Assembly: GCA_946478675.1 (NCBI GenBank)
Contig: CAMLEF010000007.1
Span: 1-32,838 of the forward strand
Length of the DNA: 32,838 bases
Source of the DNA: an uncultured Flavobacteriales bacterium
GTDB lineage: Bacteria > Bacteroidota > Bacteroidia > Palsa-965
Direction: 5' to 3'
Shown here: positions 23,686-31,930 of the stretch, one piece after another
Layout of the letters: the number at the start of each line of letters is the position of its first letter
How positions within the stretch are numbered: position 1 is the stretch's first letter
Notes under the pieces: generated by a model
Seen by the model: the letters and a program-made list of their open reading frames with translations, nothing else
Databases searched by the model: none
Told to the model about the DNA's origin: nothing
Program-made: the position numbers and the translations under genes

Positions 23686-24036
23686 ATGCACATCGGTGAA
23701 AGGATCGAAGCACGGGCAAAAGAGCTGGGTGTAGGGGCGTCGACCCTTGCACGCAAGATCGGCACATCCAAACAAAACGTTTACGGAATTTTCCGCCGCG
23801 CTTCATTAGACACCGACCTGCTGCAACGCCTCTGCAAGGCCCTCGAGTTCGATTTCTTCGCCTACTACAGCAGCGCCGGCAGCGGCAAAACCCTCGACGA
23901 GTTCCGCGGTTCCTACACCATTTTGCACGATGAGATCCACCAGCTCAAACGCGATCTCGAAAATCTGCGCGAAAAATACGCGCTCCTCAGCGCACTCTAC
24001 GAAACGGAGACGGGGAAGAAGGTGCCGGGAACTTAA
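23686..24036 (+). CDS. XRE-family regulator 2, paralogue of regulator 1
   Basis: A 116-residue protein clearly related to the preceding gene. Shared blocks are MHIGE-I-ARAKEL, TSKQNVYGI, DTDLL-RL-KAL-FDFFAYYS, LREKY-LL-ALYET-TG-KVPG. The recognition region differs at several residues (GVGASTLARKIGTSKQ), so the two may bind different sites. The coiled-coil linker is shorter and has a different charge pattern. The 117-base gap between the genes contains a separate promoter, so they are probably independently controlled. The stop runs into a large nested repeat. Confidence 0.87.
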   Translation: MHIGERIEARAKELGVGASTLARKIGTSKQNVYGIFRRASLDTDLLQRLCKALEFDFFAYYSSAGSGKTLDEFRGSYTILHDEIHQLKRDLENLREKYALLSALYETETGKKVPGT

Positions 24037-24225
24037 TGTGCTGATTTGCTAATGGGGCAATGTGCTAATGCGCGCACCCTCCCCGCGTTAAACCACATAG
24101 AGGAACATAGAGCACACAGCATCACAAACTATGTCTATGTGTCCTTGTGGTTCAAAAAAGTGCGAGGGGCATTTTGCGCGCATTAGCACATTAGCAAATT
24201 GCCCACATTAGCACATTATCAATTA
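24034..24225. repeat. Nested inverted repeats of two word families
   Basis: The outer pair is TGCTGATTTGCTAATG/TGTGCTAATGCGCGC (24038-24076) against GCGCGCATTAGCACATTAG and CACATTAGCACATTA (24176-24219). It belongs to the same family as 17287-17400. The inner pair is AACCACATAGAGGAACATAG (24091-24110) against CTATGTCTATGTGTCC plus TTGTGGTT (24129-24152). The inner hairpin sits in the loop of the outer one. The element fills the gap between XRE2 (plus) and the EnvC-like gene (minus), which converge here. Confidence 0.9.
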
Positions 24226-25635
24226 CCTCGCGCCTTTCAACAACCACTGCTCCGGGTCCATTTTGCCCAGGCCGCTTTTCCACACTTCGAAGTGCAGGAT
24301 GGATTGTCCTTCGTCTGCATCCGTCGACACCTGGCCGAGCGTTTGTTTCGTCTTCACCTTGTCGCCTTTTTTCACGGCAACGCTTTCCAGTTTCGCGTAC
24401 ACCGTCAGATATTCGCCGTGGCGCACGATGACCAGCCAGCCGGAACCGGGAATGTTCGTCACGCCGGTGACTTCCCCGTCGAAAACCGCACGCGCGGCTG
24501 CTCCGCTCGTCGTGGCAATGTCGATGCCGTTGTTGTTCACGTAAACATCTTTCAGCACCGGGTGCGGCTGTTTTCCGAAATGCCCGGTGATCGTTCCCTG
24601 CACCACGGGCCATGGTAATGCGCCCTGGTTGGCGGCGAAACTGTTGCCGAGATTTTCCGCTTCGGGCGTGAGTGTAAGCTTCGGCGGGGCAGTGCTGCCG
24701 GATGCCGGTTTTTCGCCGGGCTTCGGAGTGGTTTTATTGCCGGTGCTGCCGGATTTCGGAGCCGTCGTTTTCGGAGCGTTCGCTTTCAGCTGCGCGGCCA
24801 GCTCGTCATCGATGATCTTCTGGATGGCAGCGTCGATATTGGCTTTCTCTTTTTTCTTTTTGTCGAGATCGGCTTTCAGCTGCTGCTCTTTCGTCTGCAG
24901 GTCGCGGAACGTTTTATCTTTTTCGTCTTTCTCGACGGCGAGCTGCTGCTTCTCCGTTTCCTGCGAGCCGAGCAGCGATTGCTTTTCTGCCTTCTGATCT
25001 TCGAGCGAACGGATGTTTTCGTTGTGCTCCTGCTGTTTCACCGCAAGATCATCCGCTTTCAATTGACGTTCGCGGCCGATCTGCGCCATGTAACGCATGC
25101 GGAGAAACGCCTGGTTGAAATTTTCCGCGGAGAACACGAACATCATGCGATCGTACGGGTTGCGGTTCTTGTACGCGAACACGATCATGCGCGCGTAGTT
25201 CCGCTTCAGCTCGGCGATCTCGGAATCGAGCTGCACCACTTCATTCGACTGCTCGGTGATCTGCGCATCGAGGTCGCTGATCTCGTTGTTGATCTCGCCG
25301 ATCAGCGCTTCACGGGCCTCGATCTTTTGGTTGAGCGCAACGAGCTGGCTCAGCGAAAGCGTCTTCGTGCGACGCGTTTGCTTCAGCAGCTTGTCGGTAA
25401 GATCGATGTCGGCCTGGAGATTTTCCTTGCGCGCCTGCAGTGTTTTTTTGTCCTGCTTCTCGGTCTTCGGCTTCTTTTTCTTCGTCGTGGTTTTTTTCTT
25501 CTGCGCGAAGACGAACGGAGCGGCGATCAGCAAAAACGCGATCGCTAAGAAAGCGGCGGCGGCAGGCCTAATGAGGCTGCGGCGGCTGGGGCTGCTGTTG
25601 CTGCGGCTCCTGGATGAGAATCGGTTTGCAGTCAT
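24223..25635 (-). CDS. EnvC-like protein, coiled coil plus degenerate LytM (M23) domain
   Basis: A 470-residue exported protein. A long basic N-region precedes a signal peptide hydrophobic core (residues 24-43), then a Lys-rich linker and coiled coils at about 60-150 and 190-280. A Pro/Thr/Lys linker (285-320) leads to a LytM domain at 340-465. The zinc and catalytic positions of LytM are mostly replaced. HxxxD has N368 in place of His while D372 is kept. The YAH motif reads YAK (K415). HxH reads I446-L-H448, so only the last His remains. EnvC-type proteins with such changes activate amidases instead of cutting peptidoglycan. The start overlaps the upstream DUF4292 gene by 68 bases. Confidence 0.88.
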   Translation of the reverse strand: MTANRFSSRSRSNSSPSRRSLIRPAAAAFLAIAFLLIAAPFVFAQKKKTTTKKKKPKTEKQDKKTLQARKENLQADIDLTDKLLKQTRRTKTLSLSQLVALNQKIEAREALIGEINNEISDLDAQITEQSNEVVQLDSEIAELKRNYARMIVFAYKNRNPYDRMMFVFSAENFNQAFLRMRYMAQIGRERQLKADDLAVKQQEHNENIRSLEDQKAEKQSLLGSQETEKQQLAVEKDEKDKTFRDLQTKEQQLKADLDKKKKEKANIDAAIQKIIDDELAAQLKANAPKTTAPKSGSTGNKTTPKPGEKPASGSTAPPKLTLTPEAENLGNSFAANQGALPWPVVQGTITGHFGKQPHPVLKDVYVNNNGIDIATTSGAAARAVFDGEVTGVTNIPGSGWLVIVRHGEYLTVYAKLESVAVKKGDKVKTKQTLGQVSTDADEGQSILHFEVWKSGLGKMDPEQWLLKGAR

Positions 25636-26512
25636 CGGGTATCGTGAATGGAAAATCCTGGTGCTGGTTGAGATTGATCTTGTTGTAATTCACTTCCACC
25701 TTCGCCGTCTTCTGCAATCCTTTCGCGTAAAAAACAGCGTGGTGCGGCATCAGCAGCGAATCCTCTTTCGAGAAGCTGTCGTACTGTGCGGTAAACGTCC
25801 GGTTCTGCGCATCGATGAAGAGGATCTTCAGAATCTTAAACGTAACCGGGTCGAGCGATATTGTCTGCAGCGGTTCCGCGGGAGGAGCCTGTGCTTCCAA
25901 AACCCGCTTCAGCTTGCGCTTGCGGATCGTGCTCAGCGTGAAGTTGCACTCGTCCTGGTTCACCGACGATTTCAGCTTCTCGTCTTCTTCGTAAAAAGAA
26001 ACGCTGTTGCCCACGAGCAGCGACTGCATCATTTCGAAATCGACTTCCGTCTGCAGCATGTTGCTGAGCAATGCAAAATCGCCCTGGAAGCATTTCGGTT
26101 CGGCAGAGAGCGAGCCATCCTGGTACTGGATGAATTTCACGGAATCTTTCGTGATGAGCACGCGCGCTACTTTGATGTTCAGCGGCCCGAGCACGTTCAT
26201 CCAGATCACGCTGTCGCGGCGCATGCGGACACTCACGTCGAAATCGAATTTGCTGCTGTCGTCCGACGATTCGCAGGCCAGGCGCATCGAGATCCATTCG
26301 AATTTGAATTCGTTGCGGCGCATGTCGGCGATGAGCGGTTTCGGCAATCGCTTCACGAGCTTGCAGTTGCCCGAAGGTTCCTGCGCCTGCGTGATCTGCT
26401 TATGCGATTTGCACGACGAAAAAGCGAAAAGCCCGAGCAGGAAAGCGAGAGGAAATGCGAAACGGAATTTCAGCACAGCCGGGGAAGGCGATAAAGAAGA
26501 GGCGTTCATCAT
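25568..26512 (-). CDS. DUF4292 lipoprotein
   Basis: A 314-residue lipoprotein with the lipobox FSSC at Cys34. The body matches DUF4292, a Bacteroidota family thought to have a LolA/LolB-like fold: 'FKFEWISMRLACE', 'FDFDVSVRMRRDSVIWMNVLGPLNIKVARVLITKDSV', 'FQGDFALLSNMLQ'. A role in lipid or lipoprotein handling is plausible but inferred. The C-terminus is a Gln/Pro run (QEPQQQQPQPPQPH), and this is the part that overlaps the next gene. It starts 2 bases after the TPR gene stop, so it belongs to the same operon. Confidence 0.85.
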   Translation of the reverse strand: MMNASSLSPSPAVLKFRFAFPLAFLLGLFAFSSCKSHKQITQAQEPSGNCKLVKRLPKPLIADMRRNEFKFEWISMRLACESSDDSSKFDFDVSVRMRRDSVIWMNVLGPLNIKVARVLITKDSVKFIQYQDGSLSAEPKCFQGDFALLSNMLQTEVDFEMMQSLLVGNSVSFYEEDEKLKSSVNQDECNFTLSTIRKRKLKRVLEAQAPPAEPLQTISLDPVTFKILKILFIDAQNRTFTAQYDSFSKEDSLLMPHHAVFYAKGLQKTAKVEVNYNKINLNQHQDFPFTIPDDCKPILIQEPQQQQPQPPQPH

Positions 26513-26514
26513 TT

Positions 26515-28290
26515 TTATTCCGTGTCGAGCATCGTTTTAGTGCTGATCTTCCTGTCCAGTGCAGGATTCGTGCCGCCTTTCTCTTTGGCTTTTTTCCAGT
26601 AACGCAGCGCATCGTCGGGATTGCCGAGGCGGAATTGTATATCTCCCATGCGCTCATTCATACGCGCGTTGTCCGGTGCTTTGGCCAGCGCTTTTTCCAT
26701 CCAGGATTTCGCCAGCTTGAAATCGCCCATCTGGTATTCGATCCAGCCGAGCGTTTCCAGGTACGATGCATTGTTGGGATCCTTTTCCACAACACGGTTC
26801 ATCATTTGCGACGCCTTGTACAGCTTGATGTGCTGGTCCGCCAGCGAAGCGCAATAGCCCGCGATGATCTGCAGGTTGCTCGAATCTTTCGCCATCACGT
26901 CCTCGCTGTAATCGTCGGCTTTCTCGTTATTACCGGACGAGCGGTAGGCGTCGATCAGCAGCACTTTTATTTTCAAATCCTGCTGCGGGTTGCCGTACGT
27001 GTAATCCATCGCCGACTCGAGATCGGGGATCGCGGTTTTGTAATCTTTCTTCGCGTAAAGGATCATGCCGCGGTAGTAATACGCTTCGGGCTGGTTGGGG
27101 AAAAGCTCGATCACCGACTTGCAGTCTTTCAGCTGCGACGCGTCGTCCTTCATCTTGTCATTGATGAACAAAATGCGTTTCCACGCTTCGTAATTGTCTT
27201 CGTCGATCGTTACCGCTTTGCGATACTGCTCACGCGCTTCCTTCAGCTTTCCGTCGCGGTAGAGATAATCCGCGCTGAGCGTATACGGTTCCGCTTTTTC
27301 AGCATGCACACGACGGAGCGTGCGGCAAAGCGAATCGGCTTCTTTCTTCTGAACCGCCGTCAATGCGGGCGCGGAATCGTTCGCGGGATACCATGCACGC
27401 ACCAGCGCTGCTTTTTCATCGAGCGCATCGGGAAGCTCGAACGCTTTCTGTGCTTCGGCAAATGCTTTCTCGTGCTGGTTCGACGACTGGTAATACGAAG
27501 CCAGTTTCAGGCGCGGCGTCACGAGGTACGGAAATTCCGTCGTCATTTTCCGGCAGATGTCGGCGGCTTTGTCGGGCTGGTTATGCGCGTTGTAAAAATC
27601 GACGAGGCGGTAGTAGTTGTCCAGCTCTCCCGGGAACGAAACGATCAGCGATTGCAACGCTTTTTCTTCGCCGGCCGCGTCGTTCATGTTGCGGTAAACG
27701 GTGATGCGCGAATTCGCGAGCGTGTCGGAATTGCCTTCGATCGCTTCGATGCGCGAATACACTTTCAGCGCGTCATCGTTCTTGCCGGCTTTCGTCAGCG
27801 CATTCGCATAACGGAACATCAGGTCGACGTTGTTGGGATCTTTATCGGAGATCTCCTGGAAGATCTTCGTCGCTTCGTCGTGGCGGCCGTTTTCCTGCAG
27901 CAGCTCGGCATAACGCAGCTGGTACCAGCGGTTCGCCGGGTTGAGATCGGCGGCGGTTTTCGCATAACGCAGCGCGCGGTCTTTCTGTCCTTCTTCCCAA
28001 TACAAACCGGCGATCTCGTAATTCGCGGCGGCGTTGTTGGGATTCATGTTCAGGCATTCCTGGAATTCGCCGAGCGCCTTGCGTGTATTGCCGAGCGATT
28101 TTTCGATGCATCCCTGCACGAACATTTCTTCCTCGCTTGCTTTCGAAGCGGAGATCGCGTCTTTCCGCACGGTCGTCGTATTGTCGAAATCCGACGGGCC
28201 GGGGTCGCTGGTCACGGTCGTCTTCTGCTGGTGTTTGCAGGAGAAGGCCAGGCCGGCGAGAACGAGGAGAGGAAGCAGGAGCTTGCGCAT
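26515..28290 (-). CDS. TPR-repeat lipoprotein
   Basis: A 591-residue lipoprotein with the lipobox LAFSC at Cys18. Most of the mature protein is tetratricopeptide repeats with the W-LG-Y-A-F-A-P pattern, seen for example in 'LGNTRKALGEFQECLNMNPNNAAANYEIAGLYWEEGQ', where NPNN closes the repeat, and 'PDNARMNERMGDIQFRLGNPDDALRYWKKA' near the C-terminus. TPR superhelices bind peptides or proteins. With the two following envelope genes this suggests an outer-membrane or periplasmic assembly scaffold. It is 13 bases downstream of the nucleotidyltransferase gene. Confidence 0.9.
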   Translation of the reverse strand: MRKLLLPLLVLAGLAFSCKHQQKTTVTSDPGPSDFDNTTTVRKDAISASKASEEEMFVQGCIEKSLGNTRKALGEFQECLNMNPNNAAANYEIAGLYWEEGQKDRALRYAKTAADLNPANRWYQLRYAELLQENGRHDEATKIFQEISDKDPNNVDLMFRYANALTKAGKNDDALKVYSRIEAIEGNSDTLANSRITVYRNMNDAAGEEKALQSLIVSFPGELDNYYRLVDFYNAHNQPDKAADICRKMTTEFPYLVTPRLKLASYYQSSNQHEKAFAEAQKAFELPDALDEKAALVRAWYPANDSAPALTAVQKKEADSLCRTLRRVHAEKAEPYTLSADYLYRDGKLKEAREQYRKAVTIDEDNYEAWKRILFINDKMKDDASQLKDCKSVIELFPNQPEAYYYRGMILYAKKDYKTAIPDLESAMDYTYGNPQQDLKIKVLLIDAYRSSGNNEKADDYSEDVMAKDSSNLQIIAGYCASLADQHIKLYKASQMMNRVVEKDPNNASYLETLGWIEYQMGDFKLAKSWMEKALAKAPDNARMNERMGDIQFRLGNPDDALRYWKKAKEKGGTNPALDRKISTKTMLDTE

Positions 28291-28303
28291 GGGGTTGCGT
28301 TTA

Positions 28304-29323
28304 TCAGATACGGATCGTGGAGTAATCGCTGATGCTGAGCTCGAGCGCCTCGCCGCCGGAAGCGGAAATTTCTGCTGCGATGCCGATCATCGAATTCTTC
28401 ACTTTGGTTCCCGAAATGCGGGCGCCGTCGCGGACGATGCTGTTGGTAATAACGCTGTTCTCGACCACGCTGTTGTCGCCGAGCGAAACGTGCGGCCCGA
28501 CGGTGGAATTGCGGATCACGACGTTTTTACCAATGAAGCACGGCGGAACGATCTTGCTGTTTTCCGAAACGACGGAATCCGCCACGAGGCCTTTGTCTTC
28601 TTTCTTGAATTCGAGCACGCGCTGGTTCGTGTAAACCGTCGCGTCTTTATTGCCGCAGTCGAGCCACTCCGTCACTTTGCCGGGCGCGAATTTCACGCCT
28701 TTGTTCTTCATGTTCTCGAGCGCGTTCGTGAGCTGGAATTCTCCCTTGTCGCGGATGTTGTTGTCGAGCAGGTATTGCAGCTCGTGGCGCAGGTTGAGCC
28801 CGTCGCGGAAATAATAAATGCCGATGATGGCGAGATCGCTCACGAATTCCTGCGGCTTCTCGACGAAATCGGTGATCACGTTTTCCGCATTCACTTTCAC
28901 CACGCCGAATGCGCGCGGATCATCGATCTTCTGCACCCAGATGATGCCTTCCTGCGAAGCGTCGAGCTTGAAATCCGCTTTGAAGAGCGTATCCGCAAAT
29001 GCCACGACCACTTTCCCGTCGAGCACCGGCGCTGCGCACATGATCGCGTGCGCGGTTCCGAGCGCTTCTTCCTGGTACCAGATGCTGCCTTTGGCGCCGA
29101 GCTTTTCCGCAACGCCCACGAGCATCTTCTCCACTTCTTTACCGAAGCCGGGGCCGATGATGAAAGCGATTTCTTCGAGCGGCTCGTTGCAAACGATGGC
29201 GATGTCTTCCACCAGTCGCTGCACGATCGGTTTGCCGGCAACAGGGATCAGCGGTTTCGGAACGGTCAGGGTGTGCGGGCGCATCCGTTTTCCCATGCCC
29301 GCCATCGGGATAATGATCTTCAT
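28304..29323 (-). CDS. Sugar-phosphate nucleotidyltransferase with left-handed beta-helix
   Basis: A 339-residue enzyme. The N-terminal nucleotidyltransferase has the signature IIIPMAGMGKRMRP...VPKPLIPVAGKPI (residues 3-32). The metal and sugar site lies around FADTLF and WVQKIDDPRAFGVVK. Residues 250-330 are a left-handed beta-helix of hexapeptide repeats (VIRNSTVGPHVSLGDNSVVEN), typical of the RmlA/GlmU/GalU relatives. The reaction is sugar-1-phosphate plus NTP giving NDP-sugar; the sugar and nucleotide cannot be fixed. It supplies activated sugar for envelope glycans. Upstream lies an iterated-word element instead of a clear promoter. Confidence 0.9.
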   Translation of the reverse strand: MKIIIPMAGMGKRMRPHTLTVPKPLIPVAGKPIVQRLVEDIAIVCNEPLEEIAFIIGPGFGKEVEKMLVGVAEKLGAKGSIWYQEEALGTAHAIMCAAPVLDGKVVVAFADTLFKADFKLDASQEGIIWVQKIDDPRAFGVVKVNAENVITDFVEKPQEFVSDLAIIGIYYFRDGLNLRHELQYLLDNNIRDKGEFQLTNALENMKNKGVKFAPGKVTEWLDCGNKDATVYTNQRVLEFKKEDKGLVADSVVSENSKIVPPCFIGKNVVIRNSTVGPHVSLGDNSVVENSVITNSIVRDGARISGTKVKNSMIGIAAEISASGGEALELSISDYSTIRI

Positions 29324-29331
29324 ATTTCTTG

Positions 29332-29404
29332 TTTAATGTTCAAAGTTCCAGGTTTAAAGTTCGATGTCAAGAAGTGTGTAACCTTGAACGTTGAACCTTG
29401 AACC
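29332..29404. repeat. Imperfect hairpin of TTGAACCT words
   Basis: The left arm (29337-29362) reads GTTCAAAGTTCCAGG then TTTAAAGTTCGA. The right arm (29380-29404) reads ACCTTGAACGTTGAACC then TTGAAC. The words are near-complements and about 17 bases separate the arms. The element lies between the dUTPase stop and the nucleotidyltransferase start on the minus strand. Confidence 0.85.
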
Positions 29405-29416
29405 CGCAACAATTTT

Positions 29417-29854
29417 TTATTTCGTTCCGGTATGCCCGAAGCCGCCTTCGCCGCGGGAAGAAGAAGCCAGCTCTTCGGAAGGTTTCCAGCTGACCTGTTC
29501 GTGTTTCGCTACTACGAGTTGCGCCACGCGTTCGCCGTCGTTCACCGTGAACGCCTCATTCGAAAGGTTCACGAGGATGACTTTGATCTCACCGCGGTAA
29601 TCGGCGTCGATGGTGCCGGGACTGTTGAGCACGGAAACGCCGTTTTTCGCTGCGAGGCCGCTGCGGGGACGCACTTGCGCTTCATAGCCCACGGGCAGCT
29701 CGATGAAAAGTCCCGTCGGTACGAGGGCGCGTTCCAGCGGTTTCAGCACAATGGGCGCGTCGAGATTGGCGCGGAGATCGAGGCCGGCGGAATGCGGCGT
29801 GGCATATTCCGGCAGCGCATGTTTCGATCGATTGATAACAGGGACATTCAGCAT
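29417..29854 (-). CDS. dut: dUTP diphosphatase
   Basis: A 145-residue trimeric-type dUTPase with all five motifs: [35 protein letters not shown], with the catalytic Asp and the Tyr that contacts uracil; [22 protein letters not shown], the flexible C-terminal arm that closes on the phosphates. It hydrolyses dUTP to dUMP and diphosphate, keeping uracil out of DNA and supplying dTMP synthesis. Length is normal. Its place inside an envelope gene run is a recurring Bacteroidota arrangement, as far as I recall. Confidence 0.96.
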   Translation of the reverse strand: MLNVPVINRSKHALPEYATPHSAGLDLRANLDAPIVLKPLERALVPTGLFIELPVGYEAQVRPRSGLAAKNGVSVLNSPGTIDADYRGEIKVILVNLSNEAFTVNDGERVAQLVVAKHEQVSWKPSEELASSSRGEGGFGHTGTK

Positions 29855-29932
29855 CCTGCGAATTTACGTTTTTTCCCCGCCGCGGCGGAGGCATTCTCCT
29901 TCGGCAAACGCGATGAAAGCCGAAGATTTGTT

Positions 29933-30020
29933 AATTGAAAATTGAAGATTGAAATATTCTTTTGGAAGAATGGTCTCGCCCTCACAGGAATATTTCAATC
30001 TTCAATTTTTAATTTTCAAT
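29933..30020. repeat. 27-bp near-perfect hairpin of ATTGAAGA words
   Basis: The left arm (29933-29959) starts AATTGAAAATTGAAGATT and ends GAAATATTC. The right arm (29988-30014) is its near-complement, with one mismatch; a further TTTTCAAT follows. The loop is about 28 bases. No long T-run flanks it on the minus strand. It lies between the flippase stop (30048) and the dut start (29854). Confidence 0.92.
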
Positions 30021-30047
30021 AAGCGCGTGGATGGTGCGCGCAGCAAA

Positions 30048-31538
30048 TCATTTCCGTTTCAGCATGCGTTGCGGTTTCTCGACGACAAAAATGGTTCCGA
30101 GATAAACGAGCAGCAGCGTATTGCGGATGATGAGATCGAGCAGCCACGACGACGTGTCGATCCAGCGGCCGAGGAAAAACAGCGCGACGGCAAAGCCGAG
30201 ATAGCCGAGCACTTTGGGCACGTTGTATTTTACGGGATAATATTTCTGCCCGATGAAATAGGAAAGCACCATCATGCTGCCGTAGCAGAGGAACGTCGCC
30301 CACGCCGATCCCATGTAGCCGCCGTAATGCGGGTTGTTCAGCGGGATCCACGTGAAGTTGAGCACAAGCGTGAGCGCTGCGCCGAAAATGGTGATCCACA
30401 TCCCGAATCGTGTGCGGCCGGTGAGCTTGTACCAGATCGAGAGGTTGTAATACATCCCGAGAAAAAGATTCGCCAGCAGCAGGATCGGCACGACGGCCAA
30501 TCCCGAGCGGTATTCCGGCCCGATGAGGTACTGGATCCAGGAAATGTTCAGCGTGGTGCCGAGGAAAATGATGAGGCAGAAGATGACGAAGTAGCTCATC
30601 ACTTTTCCATAGAGCTCTTTCGCATTCGTGTTTTTTTGTTCCGCGAAGAAGAACGGCTCGGCGGCATAACGGAACGCCATCACGAAGAGCGTCATCAGGA
30701 TGGAGATCTTGTAGCACGCGCCGTAAATGCCGACCGTCGTTTCGCCCACGCCCGCCGGCAAGAGGTATTTCAGCATGATGCGGTCCATCGTTTCGTTGAT
30801 CATTCCGCCGAAGCCGACGATCAGCAGCGGAAGCGCGTACTGCATCATGCGTTTCCAGAGCTTCCAGTCGAAGCCGTAACGCATGCGCGCGAATTCCGGC
30901 AGCAGCAGCAGCACGGAGATGATGTTCGCCGTCAGGTTGGCGATGAACGCATACGCGATGCCGATGGAAGGATCGTAGAGATTGCCGAGGAACGAGCCGG
31001 GATGTTTTTCCGAATAGAATTTGCAGAGTCCGACGAAGAAGAGGTTGATGGAGATCTGCAGGAAAATGTTCAGCATCTTGAGCGACGCAAAACGTTTGGC
31101 GCGGTTTTCTTCGCGAAGCTTCGCAAATGGGATCGCGGTAAGCGCGTCGGTGCCGACGATGAGAATGACCCACCAGATGAAATCGGAGTGGCCCGGGTAA
31201 CGGAGGAGATCCGCCAGCTGCGAAGAAAAAATCACGAACGGAATGCTCAGCACGATCGTCGACACCAGCAGCGAACGGAGCGCGGTGGCGTACACGAGTT
31301 TTTTATCCGGTTCGCTGACGGAGAAGTTGAACAGCGCCGTCTCCATGCCGTACGTGAACAGGATGTTGAGGAACGAGATGTACGCGTAGAATTCGATGTT
31401 GAGGCTGAACTCTCCGGGCCTTCCGAAAACGTACGTGAAAAAGAAGACGAGTACGAAGTTGATCGTTCGCCCGAGAATCGTCGGGAGACCGTACAGCGCC
31501 GTTTGCCCGGCAAGCTTCTTCAGCGGATTGGCACTCAT
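30048..31538 (-). CDS. Wzx/MATE-like polysaccharide flippase
   Basis: A 496-residue multi-pass protein with about 14 hydrophobic segments in the MATE/PST (polysaccharide transporter) layout. The N-terminus is LKKLAGQTALYGLPTILGRTINFVLVFFF, and a 'GMETALFNF' segment after helix 2 is typical of Wzx-type flippases. It would move a lipid-linked sugar or repeat unit across the inner membrane. ATG 31538 is chosen because homology-like sequence begins there; upstream frame (to 31646) is in repeat-like DNA. It is first in the minus-strand envelope run, with a word-repeat element upstream and another downstream. Confidence 0.88.
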   Translation of the reverse strand: MSANPLKKLAGQTALYGLPTILGRTINFVLVFFFTYVFGRPGEFSLNIEFYAYISFLNILFTYGMETALFNFSVSEPDKKLVYATALRSLLVSTIVLSIPFVIFSSQLADLLRYPGHSDFIWWVILIVGTDALTAIPFAKLREENRAKRFASLKMLNIFLQISINLFFVGLCKFYSEKHPGSFLGNLYDPSIGIAYAFIANLTANIISVLLLLPEFARMRYGFDWKLWKRMMQYALPLLIVGFGGMINETMDRIMLKYLLPAGVGETTVGIYGACYKISILMTLFVMAFRYAAEPFFFAEQKNTNAKELYGKVMSYFVIFCLIIFLGTTLNISWIQYLIGPEYRSGLAVVPILLLANLFLGMYYNLSIWYKLTGRTRFGMWITIFGAALTLVLNFTWIPLNNPHYGGYMGSAWATFLCYGSMMVLSYFIGQKYYPVKYNVPKVLGYLGFAVALFFLGRWIDTSSWLLDLIIRNTLLLVYLGTIFVVEKPQRMLKRK

Positions 31539-31613
31539 TCTCCCGCGAAGTTGGCGGAAAATCGGGCAGGGGAGGTTGTCGTTAACGGTTTTTATACACG
31601 GCGGAAGGTTGAA

Positions 31614-31745
31614 ATCGGAAATTCGTTCATTCGGGCATTTGTTCATTCGGAAATTCGGTTGTCATTCACTCGGTCAACATGCGGACCTTCGTCGTAATGA
31701 GCCATAACACAGACGAGTTTCCCGACTTCCCGAATGACCGAATAG
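31614..31745. repeat. Degenerate TCATTCGG-word inverted repeat
   Basis: The left side has GTTCATTCGG, GTTCATTCGG, AAATTCGG and CACTCGGTC (31624-31676). The right side has CCGACTTCCCGAATGACCG and AATAG (31722-31745). The words match the perfect hairpin before mksB (3971-4037), but this copy is eroded and asymmetric. Confidence 0.7.
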
Positions 31746-31930
31746 ACGATACTGCATATGCCCTATTTTTCGGGAGAGCCGTGTTGTTCATCTTTGCAGC
31801 AGGTGACTTTCTGCAACGCTGTTGCTTATTCATCTGAAAGCGAAAAAACACTTTGGCTTTCTTTTTGCTAACAGCCGGATGCCCCTGCAAAAAACAGGAG
31901 TTACGGCCGGTCCCCCGACCGAATAAATTC

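Noticed and set aside
26455..28332. A 625-codon plus-strand frame opposite the TPR gene
   Set aside because: The minus-strand frame has a lipobox and TPR repeats. The plus-strand frame has antisense-type composition.
29949..31697. A 582-codon plus-strand frame opposite the flippase
   Set aside because: It is highly charged, without domains, and opposite a clear 14-helix transporter.
31666..31890. Possible 74-residue minus-strand protein
   Set aside because: It lies in repeat-derived and promoter DNA, with no recognisable features.
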